A stretch of DNA of 64,000 nucleotides from Streptococcus marmotae (GTDB taxonomy: Bacteria; Bacillota; Bacilli; Lactobacillales; Streptococcaceae). Below the pieces are notes generated by a model. It made no database searches, had not been told where the DNA came from, and saw only the letters and a program-made list of their open reading frames with translations. This document shows, piece by piece, positions 16,603 to 26,266 of the stretch (position 1 is the first letter of the stretch; the number at the start of each line of letters is the position of its first letter). The position numbers and the translations under genes are program-made. The stretch is from contig NZ_CP015196.1 of NCBI RefSeq assembly GCF_001623565.1, forward strand, positions 1,199,501 to 1,263,500, read 5' to 3'.

Positions 16603-17255
16603 CTGATACTCATTTCATTTCAAAAATGGCGATTTTGTCTATAACTACTTATTTTTTACTATAGAATGGAGTAGCCTAAGTGAGTCAAATAGGATGCTTT
16701 TTAGCAAATGAGATGAATAGTAATAAAAATAGATAATCTATGCCTGAACCATCTAAGAAAGTAGCAAAAATATTAACGTTGATTTTCATTAAGTATGAAA
16801 ACAGCTTCCTTGAACCGGTGAAAGAGAGAAGACTTTCAGAAGGTCGAACAGTTGAGTTTCCCTAAAAACTCTGTTATACTGAAGTAAAATAAAGTGAAAA
16901 AGTGCTGTCTAGTGCTTTTTTCTTATTGTGATACTCTATAAAATCACTATCTGACTTGGTAGCGAAACCGTAAGTAGTTGAAAGAGAAACTGGATCCAAG
17001 TCCAGTCTTTCTCATTAAAATGAGTAAAGACAGATTGATGCAGGAACCTGTTCGCTTTTTAAACTCCAAAGCCTGAAAATGAACAAGCTAGAGGCTGGAG
17101 CTTAGAAACTAAAGATCGAAGTTTCTTTTTGATCGTTTTATGTTTTTTCACTCTCAATCTGGAAATAAGGAAAGTTGTTACGTTTTTCAACAGTTCAACA
17201 AGGTGAGTTAAGGACGAAAGAAGCTGATTTTTAATGAGTATGAAAAGGAGGAAAA
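16603..17255. other. 653-bp spacer with hairpins and promoter-like sites
   Basis: No gene was found. It contains, in order: a 34-bp segment (16604-16637) with an inverted copy at 22457-22489; a promoter-like TTGAGT-17-TATACT at about 16853-16880; a small hairpin (aaaaag..cttttt) just after it; a gatactctat..aaatcac segment resembling 58197-58230; a stem gagaaactgga/tccagtctttctc near 16985-17013 without a T run; and repeat B at the end. Part of it may be an untranslated leader of the exporter operon. Confidence 0.5.
17197..17241 (+). repeat. Dispersed repeat B, copy 2
   Basis: It reads aacaaggtgagttaaggacg and then gctgatttttaatgagtat. It is a diverged version of copy 1 at 14626 and runs right up to the Shine-Dalgarno sequence of the next gene. 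Confidence 0.6.
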
Positions 17256-18992
17256 ATGAACTATATCTGGTCTTATTTGAAAAAGTACCCCAAATGGTTG
17301 GTTTTGGATTTAATTGGGGCTATCTTTTTTGTAGTGGTCAATCTTGGTCTGCCTACAGTTCTAGCACGAATGATTGATGAGGGGATTAACCAAGGTGACC
17401 AGACGCGGCTCTCTTATTGGGCTTTTGTCATGTTGGCGGTGATTGTAGTAGGAACCATGGGGCGTATCGTTTTGTCTTACGCAGCTAGTAAATTAACCAC
17501 CAGTATGGTACGGGATATGCGTAACGATCTCTATGGCAAGTTGCAGGAATATTCTCATCATGAATATGAGCAAATTGGGGTTTCATCTTTGGTCACTCGG
17601 ATGACCAGTGATGCCTTTGTGTTAATGCAGTTTGCAGAGCAGGTCTTGAAATTAGGGGTCATTACTCCGTTGATGATGCTATCAAGTGTGATGATGATTT
17701 TCTTGACTAGTCCCTCTATGGCCTGGATAGTTGCCTTTGCCATGCCATTTTTAGCCATGGTGGTCTGGTATGTGGCGGTAAAGACTCGCCCGCTTTCTGA
17801 AAAACAACAAAAAACCTTGGATAAAATCAATCAATACGCTAGAGAAAATGTGACTGGTTTGCGGGTGATTCGTGCCTTTGCACGCGAGGAATTTCAAGAA
17901 GAGCGTTTTGCAGAGCAAAATGACCTTTATGCTCAAAATTCCAATCGTTTGTTCAAATTGACTGGTTTGACCGAACCGCTCTTTGTTCAGATTATCATTG
18001 CCATGATTGTCGCCATTGTCTGGTTTGCCCTAGCACCACTTGGTCGGGGAGATTTGCAAATTGGAGATTTGGTCGCCTTTATTGAGTATAGCTTCCACGC
18101 CCTCTTGTCATTCCTCTTTTTGTCCAATCTCTTTACCATGTATCCTCGGACAGCTGTTTCCAGTGAGCGGTTGAAGGAAGTCATGGCGATGTCGATTTCG
18201 ATTAACCCAAATGAGGATGGGGTAAGAGAGACAGAAACCCGAGGATATTTGGAATTTGAAAATGTCACCTTTGCTTATCCGGGAGAAACAGAGAGCCCTG
18301 TGTTACATAATATTTCCTTTAAGGCGAAACCAGGAGAAACCATTGCCTTTATTGGCTCAACGGGTTCTGGGAAATCTTCTTTAGTGCAGTTGATTCCACG
18401 TTTTTATGATGTGACGCTTGGAAAAATCATGGTAGACGGTGTGGATGTGCGTGCTTACAATCTCAAGGCCTTGCGTCAGAAGATTGGTTTTATTCCGCAA
18501 AAGGCTCTCTTGTTTACAGGAACCATTGCTGAAAATCTGCGTTATGGAAAAGAAGATGCCAGTCAGGAAGAATTGCACCAGGCTGCAGATGTTGCACAGG
18601 CACGTGAATTTATTGAAAGTAAGGAAGAGCAATTTGAAACCCACTTGGCAGAAGGGGGGAGTAACTTATCTGGTGGACAAAAGCAACGCCTGTCGATTGC
18701 GCGTGCAGTAGTCAAAGAGCCAGATATTTATATCTTTGATGACTCTTTTTCAGCCTTGGATTATAAGACAGATGCGATTTTGCGCCGCCGTTTGAAAGAA
18801 GTGACAGGCCATGCCACTGTCTTAATCGTGGCCCAACGTGTTGGAACCATTATGGATGCCGACCAAATCATCGTTCTTGACAAGGGAGAAATTATCGGTC
18901 GTGGGACACATGAAGAGCTCATGGAGAGCAATTCTATTTACCGTGAAATTGCCAATTCTCAGCTGAATAGCCAATCATTAACCGAAGAATAG
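17256..18992 (+). CDS. Heterodimeric ABC exporter, subunit A (degenerate-site half)
   Basis: The product is 578 aa, with six membrane segments (about 15-300) and an ATPase domain. Walker A is GSTGSGKSS and the signature is LSGGQKQR. Walker B is IFDDS, with Asp instead of the catalytic Glu, and the H-loop reads VAQRVGT with Gln instead of His. Such changes mark the non-catalytic half of asymmetric exporters. Its partner starts 9 bases downstream. The pair resembles multidrug exporters such as PatAB/SatAB; the substrate is unknown. A second, similar pair lies at 26.8-30.3 kb. Shine-Dalgarno is aaaggagg. Confidence 0.88.
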   Translation: MNYIWSYLKKYPKWLVLDLIGAIFFVVVNLGLPTVLARMIDEGINQGDQTRLSYWAFVMLAVIVVGTMGRIVLSYAASKLTTSMVRDMRNDLYGKLQEYSHHEYEQIGVSSLVTRMTSDAFVLMQFAEQVLKLGVITPLMMLSSVMMIFLTSPSMAWIVAFAMPFLAMVVWYVAVKTRPLSEKQQKTLDKINQYARENVTGLRVIRAFAREEFQEERFAEQNDLYAQNSNRLFKLTGLTEPLFVQIIIAMIVAIVWFALAPLGRGDLQIGDLVAFIEYSFHALLSFLFLSNLFTMYPRTAVSSERLKEVMAMSISINPNEDGVRETETRGYLEFENVTFAYPGETESPVLHNISFKAKPGETIAFIGSTGSGKSSLVQLIPRFYDVTLGKIMVDGVDVRAYNLKALRQKIGFIPQKALLFTGTIAENLRYGKEDASQEELHQAADVAQAREFIESKEEQFETHLAEGGSNLSGGQKQRLSIARAVVKEPDIYIFDDSFSALDYKTDAILRRRLKEVTGHATVLIVAQRVGTIMDADQIIVLDKGEIIGRGTHEELMESNSIYREIANSQLNSQSLTEE

Positions 18993-19000
18993 GAGGAAAT

Positions 19001-20776
19001 ATGAAACAATCTAGCTTTGCTCGTTTATGGAGCTATTTAAAAGAATATAAACTGGCACTTTTTGTAGCCATTTTCCTCAAGATTTTAAGTGTCGTGATGA
19101 GTGTCTTGGAACCGTTTGTACTGGGACTTGCCATTACCGAATTGACCAAAAATCTGCTGGACATGGCAAAAGGTGTAGCGGGTGCTGGTATCAATGTGAC
19201 GTATATTTTTTGGATATTGGTGCTCTATTTCATTCGTGCTCTTTTCTATGAGATTGGGGCCTACTATTCTAATTATTTTATGACCAATGCTGTGCAGCAG
19301 ACGGTTGCGGATTTGCGAAATGATTTAAGTAGAAAAATCAATCGGATTTCGGTATCTTATTTTGATCAGCAACAATTTGGCGATCTTTTGGGACGTTTTA
19401 CCAGTGATGTAGAGACAGTCTCAAATGCCCTCCAACAGAGCGTGCTCCAGATGGTCAATGCTATCTTTACCATTGTGCTGGTGGTGGCCATGATGCTCTT
19501 TTTAAATCTGAAATTAGCCATCATTGTCATAATCAGCATTCCCTTGACCTACCTAGGTGCCCAGTTTATTCTAAAAAAATCCCAGCCTTATTTTAAAGAG
19601 CAGGCCGCTATTTTAGGGCGACTGAACGGATTTGTGCAGGAAAATTTATCCGGTTTTCATGTCCTAAAACTCTATGGTCGTGAGGAAGCCTCAACAGAGG
19701 ATTTTCAAGCTATTACAGACCGTTTACAGCAGGTCGGTTTTAAGGCTAGTTTCATTTCTGGTTTGATGATGCCGATTCTTCATGCGGTGTCTGATTTGAC
19801 CTATTTGATTGTGGCAGTCGTTGGTGGTTTACAGGTCATTGCAGGCACTTTAACAATCGGAAATATGCAGGCCTTTGTTCAATATGTCTGGCAGGTGAGC
19901 CAGCCTATTCAGAACTTAACACAGCTAGCGGGGCCATTACAAAGTGCCAAATCATCGCTTGAACGGATTTTCCAAGTCCTCGATGAAGCAGATGAGCCGA
20001 TGGAAGTAACCGAGCAGTTGACGCATGACCTGACTGGACAGGTTAGCTTCCAGCATGTTGATTTCCAATATGTGGAAAACAAACCCTTGATTCGTGATTT
20101 TAACCTAGAAGTCAAGCCTGGGGAAATGGTGGCCATTGTTGGTCCGACAGGAGCTGGGAAGACAACCCTGATTAACCTGTTGATGCGTTTTTATGACGTC
20201 ACAAATGGGGCCATCACGGTGGATGGTCATGATATTCGCCAGTTATCTCGTCAGGAATACCGTAGGCAATTTGGGATGGTCTTGCAAGATGCTTGGCTCT
20301 ACGAGGGGACGATTAAGGAAAATCTCCGCTTTGGAAACTTGGAGGCAACTGATGAGGACATTATCGCGGCAGCCAAGGCGGCAAATGTGGACCACTTTAT
20401 TCGCACCTTGCCAGGTGGTTACAATATGGAAATGAACCAAGAATCCAGCAATATCTCGCTAGGACAAAAACAGCTTCTAACGATTGCGCGTGCCCTACTG
20501 GCTGATCCGAAAATTTTGATTCTGGATGAGGCGACGAGTTCGGTCGATACGCGGTTGGAACTCTTGATTCAAAAGGCTATGAAGAATTTAATGAAAGGGC
20601 GAACCAGTTTTGTCATTGCTCATCGTTTGTCGACCATTCAAGAAGCCGATAAGATCCTCGTCTTAAAAGACGGTCAAATCATTGAACAAGGAAATCATGA
20701 AAGTCTTCTAGCTGATAAAGGTTTCTATTATGATCTCTACACGAGTCAGTTTGCTAAAAAAGAAGAAAGTGCATAA
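19001..20776 (+). CDS. Heterodimeric ABC exporter, subunit B (catalytic half)
   Basis: The product is 591 aa. Six membrane segments cover about residues 15-310, followed by the ATPase domain. Walker A is GPTGAGKTT, Walker B ILILDEATSSVD has the catalytic Glu, and the H-loop is IAHRLST. The signature reads ISLGQKQ instead of LSGGQ. This complements subunit A: one composite site pairs this Walker B with the good signature of A. Start follows aggaggaaat. A perfect 14-bp-stem terminator follows, so the operon has two genes. Confidence 0.88.
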   Translation: MKQSSFARLWSYLKEYKLALFVAIFLKILSVVMSVLEPFVLGLAITELTKNLLDMAKGVAGAGINVTYIFWILVLYFIRALFYEIGAYYSNYFMTNAVQQTVADLRNDLSRKINRISVSYFDQQQFGDLLGRFTSDVETVSNALQQSVLQMVNAIFTIVLVVAMMLFLNLKLAIIVIISIPLTYLGAQFILKKSQPYFKEQAAILGRLNGFVQENLSGFHVLKLYGREEASTEDFQAITDRLQQVGFKASFISGLMMPILHAVSDLTYLIVAVVGGLQVIAGTLTIGNMQAFVQYVWQVSQPIQNLTQLAGPLQSAKSSLERIFQVLDEADEPMEVTEQLTHDLTGQVSFQHVDFQYVENKPLIRDFNLEVKPGEMVAIVGPTGAGKTTLINLLMRFYDVTNGAITVDGHDIRQLSRQEYRRQFGMVLQDAWLYEGTIKENLRFGNLEATDEDIIAAAKAANVDHFIRTLPGGYNMEMNQESSNISLGQKQLLTIARALLADPKILILDEATSSVDTRLELLIQKAMKNLMKGRTSFVIAHRLSTIQEADKILVLKDGQIIEQGNHESLLADKGFYYDLYTSQFAKKEESA

Positions 20777-20794
20777 AAAGCCTACTAGCTCTCA

Positions 20795-20840
20795 GTTTGA
20801 AGAAAAAGTCCATTTTGGTGCTTTTTCTTCAAACTTTTTT
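20795..20840 (+). terminator. Terminator of the exporter operon
   Basis: Perfect 14-bp arms, 20795-20808 (gtttgaagaaaaag) and 20821-20834, then TTTTTT. The 130 bases between it and the IS show nothing recognisable. Confidence 0.9.
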
Positions 20841-21094
20841 GCTGATGCTCATCAACAATCAAAGTTAGCATTTTTGAGACTTTCTTAGCTGGTTTGAACA
20901 CAAACTACCTATTTTTTATTCCTATCCTTTTCGACTTACTTAAACTGATTCATTTTCAAGCAAAAATAAAGGCTCTATAATATCTGTAGTGGGTAAATCC
21001 ACTATGGAGATTATGGAGCCTTTTTCAGTGTGGAAAAAAAGTTCCATATGACCTATAATGAAAAGCGAAGAAACTATCATTTAGAAAGACTCAT

Positions 21095-22403
21095 ATGGAA
21101 CAACTAAATCTTATCACAAATTTTCTCAAAATGAAAGACAAAAATATCACGATCACTAATGAATGCGACATGGGAACACACTTAGAACTCCACGGTCACT
21201 TGGATTACACAGCCCCTAAATGCCCTTCCTGCAAAGGACAAATGGCTAAGTACGACTTCCAAAAAGCCTCTAAAATCCCCTACTTAGAAACTGCTGGCTA
21301 CCCGCTACTTATCCGCCTTCGAAAGCGTCGTTTCAAGTGCAAGGAATGTGGGAAAATGGCGGTCGCTGAAACTCCTATTGTTAAGAAGAACCATCAAATC
21401 TCTGTCGCTGTCAACCAGAAAATCGCACAATTACTCATCGAAAAGCAAGCAATGACACATATCGCACACAGACTTTCCATTTCTACATCTACAGTTATTC
21501 GAAAACTCAATGAGTTTAAGTTTGAAACGGATTGGGCTAAGCTTCCAGAAGTCATGTCCTGGGATGAGTATGCCTTCAAGAAAGGGAAAATGAGCTTTAT
21601 CGCTCAAGATTTTGACACAAATAACATCATCGCTATCCTTGATGGAAGAACGCAGGCGGTCATCCGAAATCACTTTCTACGATACCCTAGACAGGTCAGA
21701 AACCGCGTTAAAATCATCACTATGGACATGTTTAGCCCTTACTACAAATTGGCCAAACCCTTCGCCCTCCAATTTCTAAGCTCAGGCTGAAACAGTCTAT
21801 TCCCAGACTGTTTCACTCCCTTACGCCAAAATCGTGCTTGATCGTTTCCACGTTGTGCAACATCTCAGCCGTGCTATGAACCGTGTCCGTACCCAAATCA
21901 TGAATGCTTTTGACCGCAAATCGCATGAATACAAGACGCTCAAACGCTACTGGAAACTGGTACAACAAGATAGCCGTAAACTCAGTGACAAGCGGTTTTA
22001 TCGCCCTACTTTTCGCATGCACTTAACCAACCAGGAGATTGTCGCTAAACTGCTCGGCTATTCTCAAGAACTGAGAGAACACTACGAGCTCTATCAACTA
22101 CTGCTTTTTCACTTCCAGGAGAAGCAAGCTGACCAGTTTTTTGGACTTATCCAAGACGCTCGGCAGACTGTCAACCCGATTTTCCAGACCGTATTTAATA
22201 CCTTTTTGAAGGACAAGGATAAGATTCTCAACGCCATGGAATTGCCTTACTCAAATGCCAAACTTGAGGCGACGAATAATCTCATCAAAGTCATCAAGCG
22301 TAATGCCTTTGGATTTCGGAACTTTGAAAACTTCAAAAAGCGGATTTTGATTGCCATCAACATCAAAAAAGAGAAGACCAATTTGGTCCTCTCTAGGTGT
22401 TAG
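21095..22403 (+). pseudogene. ISL3-family transposase, interrupted
   Basis: The first frame (21095-21790) encodes the N-terminal zinc-finger region (CPSCKGQ...CKECGK), the helix-turn-helix and the start of the DDE domain (MSWDEYAFKKGKMSF, ITMDMFSPYY), then ends in FLSSG and a stop. The second frame (open from about 21816) continues with KIVLDRFHVVQHLSRAMNR and ends in NFKKRILIAINIKKEKT. Removing bases 21758-21815 would join AAA to CTC and restore one reading frame of about 417 residues, near the usual family length. Catalytic Asp and Glu residues appear present in the joined protein. Confidence 0.88.
21758..21815 (+). repeat. 58-bp hairpin insertion inside the transposase (repeat A member)
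   Basis: It contains atttctaagctcaggctg and the stem gaaacagtct-attccc-agactgtttc. The pattern 'TTTCTA-GC-C..G then a palindromic ACAGTC..GACTGT' is shared with repeats at 30304-30490 and 45791-45894. Its length (58 mod 3 = 1) explains the frame change in the transposase. Confidence 0.65.
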
Positions 22404-22491
22404 CTTTTCATCTACCCACTACAGTTGACAAAGAGCCAAAATAAATAGGTTGATATCGAATGGCTATTTTTGAAATTACATGAGTATCAAT

Positions 22492-22539
22492 AAAAAACTC
22501 TTAGAAGGGGCTTACAAATCGCTTTTCTAAGAGTTTTTT
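22492..22539. terminator. Bidirectional terminator between IS and lactate oxidase
   Basis: Perfect 15-bp arms, 22492-22506 (aaaaaactcttagaa) and 22525-22539, with A/T tracts on both sides. On the minus strand it would end the lactate oxidase transcript. Confidence 0.85.
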
Positions 22540-22595
22540 AGATTTTTAGGTTCCTTAGTGTCTTTCTTTAGTTTCTAAGAGTTTGGTCACTCTCT

Positions 22596-23732
22596 TTAAT
22601 CCAATTTTAAGGCATCTGGATTGAATGGCATCGCAGGGTCGTACGGATTGTGACGAAGTTTGAAGTGCTTCACATCTTCAATAGTCTGTGTACCTGCTAG
22701 CTGCATAACCATTTTCAGTTCTTCATTGATTTTTTCAAATACTTGACGAGTTCCGACGCTTCCACCTAGAGCAAGTCCATAAATGACTGGACGACCAAGT
22801 GCAACAAGGTCTGCACCGGAAGCTAGGGCTTTAAAGACATGTTGTCCACGACGAACGCCAGAGTCAAAGACGATTGGAACACGTCTGTCAACAGCTTCAA
22901 CTACTTCTTGAAGGGAGTCAAAAGCAGCAGGACCGCCGTCTAATTGACGCCCACCGTGGTTGGTTACCCAGATACCAGAAGCTCCAGCATTCAATGCACG
23001 AAAGACATCTTCTGCGCATTGGGGTCCTTTGACATAAACAGGCAGTCCAGAGTATTGAGCAATGTATTCGACATCTTTTGCGGAAAGAGCTTGTTTTGCA
23101 GAACGATAGACAAAGTCCATGGTTTTACCAGCACCGTCTGGGAGATATTCTTGCACAATTGGCATGCCGACTGGGAAGACAAAGCCGTTTCGTTTATCGA
23201 CTTCACGGTTTCCTCCGACTGTTGCGTCAGCGGTTAGGACGATGGCTTTGATACCTTGTTCTTTTACCCGGTCCATGATATGGCGGTTAATCCCATCATC
23301 TTTGCTGTAGTAAAATTGGAACCATTGTGGTGTTCCATTGAGACTTTGAGTAATTTCAGGAATATCGGTTGTCGCATAGGAACTGGTAGTGAAAATCGTT
23401 CCAAACTCACTGACACCTTTGGCACTAGCTACCTCACCTTGCTCATTGGCCAATTTGTGAGCAGCGACGGGCGCCATGATGATAGGAGAAGTCAGGGTAT
23501 CTCCATCATACACAACCTCGGTAGAAGGATCCTCCACACCTTTTAAGCTGTGGGGAACAATCAATTTATGGTTAAAGGAACGAATGTTTTCATGTAAGGT
23601 AAAGGTATCTCCAGCACCACTTGCAATGTATCCAAAAGCACCTTTTGGTACGACTTTTTGAGCCATTTTTTCTAGGTCAAAGACATTGACGAATTCTACA
23701 GGTCCTTCAGCATTACTTGTTTTGAAATCCAT
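22596..23732 (-). CDS. lctO: L-lactate oxidase (FMN)
   Basis: The product is 378 aa, a cytosolic alpha-hydroxy-acid oxidase that turns L-lactate and oxygen into pyruvate and hydrogen peroxide. The fold signature NHGGRQLDGGPAAFDSL carries the catalytic His and the substrate-binding Arg, and FDSGVRRGQHVFKALASGAD binds the FMN phosphate. An early YIASGAGDTFTLHEN is typical. Length matches streptococcal and Aerococcus enzymes. It is monocistronic, with its own promoter overlapping a catabolite-response element, so it is probably repressed while glucose lasts. Confidence 0.93.
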   Translation of the reverse strand: MDFKTSNAEGPVEFVNVFDLEKMAQKVVPKGAFGYIASGAGDTFTLHENIRSFNHKLIVPHSLKGVEDPSTEVVYDGDTLTSPIIMAPVAAHKLANEQGEVASAKGVSEFGTIFTTSSYATTDIPEITQSLNGTPQWFQFYYSKDDGINRHIMDRVKEQGIKAIVLTADATVGGNREVDKRNGFVFPVGMPIVQEYLPDGAGKTMDFVYRSAKQALSAKDVEYIAQYSGLPVYVKGPQCAEDVFRALNAGASGIWVTNHGGRQLDGGPAAFDSLQEVVEAVDRRVPIVFDSGVRRGQHVFKALASGADLVALGRPVIYGLALGGSVGTRQVFEKINEELKMVMQLAGTQTIEDVKHFKLRHNPYDPAMPFNPDALKLD

Positions 23733-23786
23733 ACGGTTTTCCTCTAAATCTAGCTAGATGTACTTTCTAAATTTTTAATCTATTTC

Positions 23787-23834
23787 TGTTAGCGCTTACA
23801 ATAACAGTGTAGCATACCTTGAAAACGATGTCAA
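23787..23834 (-). promoter_or_regulatory. lctO promoter with cre site
   Basis: Read on the minus strand, TTGACA (23834-23829), a 17-base spacer and TACACT (23811-23806) form the promoter. TGTAAGCGCTAACA (23800-23787) directly after the -10 fits the CcpA cre consensus, close to the transcription start, where CcpA usually represses. Confidence 0.82.
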
Positions 23835-24008
23835 TTTGTTTGCTTATAAAAAATATGAATATTTCCTAGATGAAAATATGCGGTCGTGATTGCAAAGAAA
23901 TAGCTAGAATGTAGTGAGTAGAACATCTAAGAATTGCTGTAGCTTTAGTGGTTGTAGAGAATAAAATATCTAGAGGAAAAATAGCTATTATTCTGAATTT
24001 TGGTCATA

Positions 24009-24039
24009 TAAAAAGAAGCTGGACTTCTTGTCCTGCTTC
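24009..24039 (-). terminator. Terminator of the ltrA/DUF218 unit
   Basis: Arms gaagctggac (24015-24024) and gtcctgcttc (24030-24039) pair with one mismatch. On the minus strand the stem is followed by TTTTTATATG. The 200 bases between here and the lctO promoter show no gene. Confidence 0.75.
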
Positions 24040-24054
24040 GATAGAGCGGTTAAA

Positions 24055-25143
24055 TCATTTTTTCTGTCTAAAGGTTAATGAAATCATACGATAGGTCATC
24101 AGAACAAAGAAAAGTCCGAATAAAAAGAGTTGTTCTCGAAAGAAAAAGAGAAGAATACTTCCCACTACTAGATAGAAGGTATATTCTAGTTTTTCTCGTT
24201 TGTTGATGAGGAATTCTACCTTATAGTAGGGAGTTAGGGAAAGGAGGGATAGGTAGAAAAGAAATATTCCGATTAGAAAGAAGGCTAGACCAAATCCTGC
24301 ATGGTGGCTTGGTAGTAGCTCAAGACCGACTGTAAAGAAGTTTAAAGCAAGTATCAGAAAAGTATGTGCATAAAAAAGAAGAAGGGTGTCAGCGATTTGG
24401 TGATGGTTGAGGTTTAAGTGAGTATGAGAGATATAGTAGACAAAAAGGAAGGCCATCCCGATAAAAAAGGGGATACCTGTCAGAAGTTGATGTCCTTGGA
24501 AGCTCTTCAAAATCGCAATAACTGCCTCTCCGAAGGTGATAATGGTAATCAATTGTACCCGCTCGACTGCATGAGGGAAATTAAGGCTAGCACTATTTTT
24601 AAAAAAGCCTTTAGGACGGACGAGAAAAGGAAAGATAAATGGGATGAAATAGACGATCAATGACCAAGCATCATAGGTCCAGTAGTGAAATAAAGTCGCA
24701 ATGGTGGCCATCAAAAATGAGATGACTAAAGAAGCGGTATATAAAATCGATTGGCGTATTTTTGTGTTGAAACCAATTTTTCGACCTCTCAAGATATATT
24801 GCAACAATATAATAATATAAGAAAGAAATGAGAAGAAATTAAAAGGAAGGGCGTGACTTTTGAAGTCCATACTGAAGTGAAGCCCCAATTGCCCGATGAC
24901 AAACATAGATGGAATAATGGTAAGAATATCTAGCAGATCCTGTTCCCCAAAACGATTGAGATAAAAGGTTTCATTGATCCAAAGAGAAGAGATAATCAGA
25001 TTACCAGCGATAAAAGAGAGGATAGAACGGATAGTCACGCCCTCATTGTGGAGTAGATTAACTAGGCTTGACGTTGTTAAAACGAAGACCAAATCATAAA
25101 ATAATTCGTAGTTCGAAACACGTTTTGCGATAATTTTTGACAT
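24055..25143 (-). CDS. Low-temperature-requirement protein A (LtrA) family membrane protein
   Basis: The product is 362 aa and very hydrophobic, with about ten membrane segments. The N-terminus RVSNYELFYDLVFVLTTSSL is the family signature (ELFYDLVFV). LtrA was named from a Listeria gene needed for growth at low temperature; its molecular role is unknown. It lies 29 bases downstream of the DUF218 protein gene in the same direction and probably shares its transcript. A terminator follows. Confidence 0.85.
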   Translation of the reverse strand: MSKIIAKRVSNYELFYDLVFVLTTSSLVNLLHNEGVTIRSILSFIAGNLIISSLWINETFYLNRFGEQDLLDILTIIPSMFVIGQLGLHFSMDFKSHALPFNFFSFLSYIIILLQYILRGRKIGFNTKIRQSILYTASLVISFLMATIATLFHYWTYDAWSLIVYFIPFIFPFLVRPKGFFKNSASLNFPHAVERVQLITIITFGEAVIAILKSFQGHQLLTGIPFFIGMAFLFVYYISHTHLNLNHHQIADTLLLFYAHTFLILALNFFTVGLELLPSHHAGFGLAFFLIGIFLFYLSLLSLTPYYKVEFLINKREKLEYTFYLVVGSILLFFFREQLFLFGLFFVLMTYRMISLTFRQKK

Positions 25144-25172
25144 AAAACCTCCGAAAGTAAAAGTATACGATG

Positions 25173-26168
25173 TTAGAAAAAGAATGAACTAATCCAAGAA
25201 AAAATAGTAAGTCCGATAATGACAGCATGCCACTTCCAATACATGACAAAGAGTCCAACTGTTTCACGAATCCAGGCACTTGGGAGATAGTAAAGGGCTG
25301 TTTTAGAGCCTACGCTGCGGCCTTTGAGCTTTAGTTTACGCATGTAAATCCCTGCCCGTAAGGAGTGAAAACTGTTGGTCACAACAAGAAAATGAGGGGA
25401 GGGTCCTTGTTTTTCATCGACCAATTTCTTGGAAAAGGTTAGATTTTCAAGGGTTGTTGTGGAATGGTTTTCGTACAGAAGTTGATCAGCAGGCAATCCT
25501 CTGTCAAGCAAGTAGCACCCCATAGCCCTGGCTTCAGAAATTTTTTCATCAGCTCCTTGACCACCTGAGACGATAATAGTAGGTTGTTTGTTGAACATTT
25601 CATAGTAAGAAAGTCCCTTGTCTAACCGTTGGGCAAGCAGTGGTGGGATCTTGTCTCCAATCAGACCAGAACCTAGCACGATGATGTAGGCAGGTTGGTA
25701 GGTGAGTGGAAACAGATTGTAAAAGAATCCATAAATGACATAGGATAGATAGAGGAAGCTACCGTAGAGAAGTAGGTTATCCAATAATTCGGTGATTTTT
25801 TCAATAAAGAAATAGTGGTTTAAGGAATGGAGAGCAAGGGTGATTAGAATGGTAAGTCCGTAAAATAATGAGAGCAGATTAGCTAATCGACGTCCTTCAA
25901 AGGTCAGCATTTGTTTCCCGTTAAAAAGAAGGTAGATGGTAGATACCATCACGCTTAGTGGAATGAGCAAAAGCCCACCTATCAGAATGAAAATGGCGAA
26001 CTCTTTGTCCCAGAAGCTGAGTTGTACGACGAAAAATCCTGCAAGGATAGCGACAAAGAAAATCAGCGTCATCAAAAAAAGATAGGCATTGAACAGCTTG
26101 CGGGGTTCTATCAAAAATGAAACGAGAAACAGTAGGGCTGGGATTAGCCAAACTACATGAAGAATCAT
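25173..26168 (-). CDS. YdcF/SanA-like DUF218 domain membrane protein
   Basis: The product is 331 aa. About five N-terminal membrane segments (residues 1-160) precede a DUF218 domain with IIVLGSGLIGDKIPPLLAQR, IIVSGGQGADE, SEARAMGCYLLDRGLP and NSFHSLRAGIYMRKL, followed by a C-terminal hydrophobic segment. Soluble relatives (ElyC, SanA) affect envelope polysaccharide precursors and barrier function; a similar role here is only inferred. Start is ATG at 26168 after gaaggagagga on the minus strand. It is divergent from the MarR gene. Confidence 0.85.
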   Translation of the reverse strand: MILHVVWLIPALLFLVSFLIEPRKLFNAYLFLMTLIFFVAILAGFFVVQLSFWDKEFAIFILIGGLLLIPLSVMVSTIYLLFNGKQMLTFEGRRLANLLSLFYGLTILITLALHSLNHYFFIEKITELLDNLLLYGSFLYLSYVIYGFFYNLFPLTYQPAYIIVLGSGLIGDKIPPLLAQRLDKGLSYYEMFNKQPTIIVSGGQGADEKISEARAMGCYLLDRGLPADQLLYENHSTTTLENLTFSKKLVDEKQGPSPHFLVVTNSFHSLRAGIYMRKLKLKGRSVGSKTALYYLPSAWIRETVGLFVMYWKWHAVIIGLTIFSWISSFFF

Positions 26169-26266
26169 AAAGGTGAGTCCTCTCCTTCAATAAATGAATT
26201 TATCTGATAAGTATACTATAAATTCAAACGGTAGAACAGCGTGGTAAAAGGATGCAAAAAGAAATC

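Larger units (their letters stand above)
20971..22437 (+). mobile_element. ISL3-family insertion sequence with intact ends and 8-bp target duplication
   Basis: The element is 1467 bp. Left end: GGCTCTATAATATCTGTAGT then GGGTA. Right end (reverse complement): GGCTCTTTGTCAACTGTAGT then GGGTA. The outer six and inner eleven bases match. The flanks AAAATAAA at 20963-20970 and 22438-22445 are an exact 8-bp duplication, the length known for ISL3-family elements. The perfect duplication suggests a fairly recent insertion. The transposase is interrupted by a 58-bp insertion, so this copy cannot move itself. Confidence 0.92.

Noticed and set aside
16984..17013. Terminator or riboswitch before the exporter pair
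   Set aside because: The stem is strong but no T run follows and no known riboswitch core was recognised; kept only as an unexplained hairpin.
21095..22403. Two separate transposase genes or programmed frameshifting
   Set aside because: A 58-bp insertion with a hairpin, not a slippery site, separates the halves, and the first frame ends in unrelated residues.
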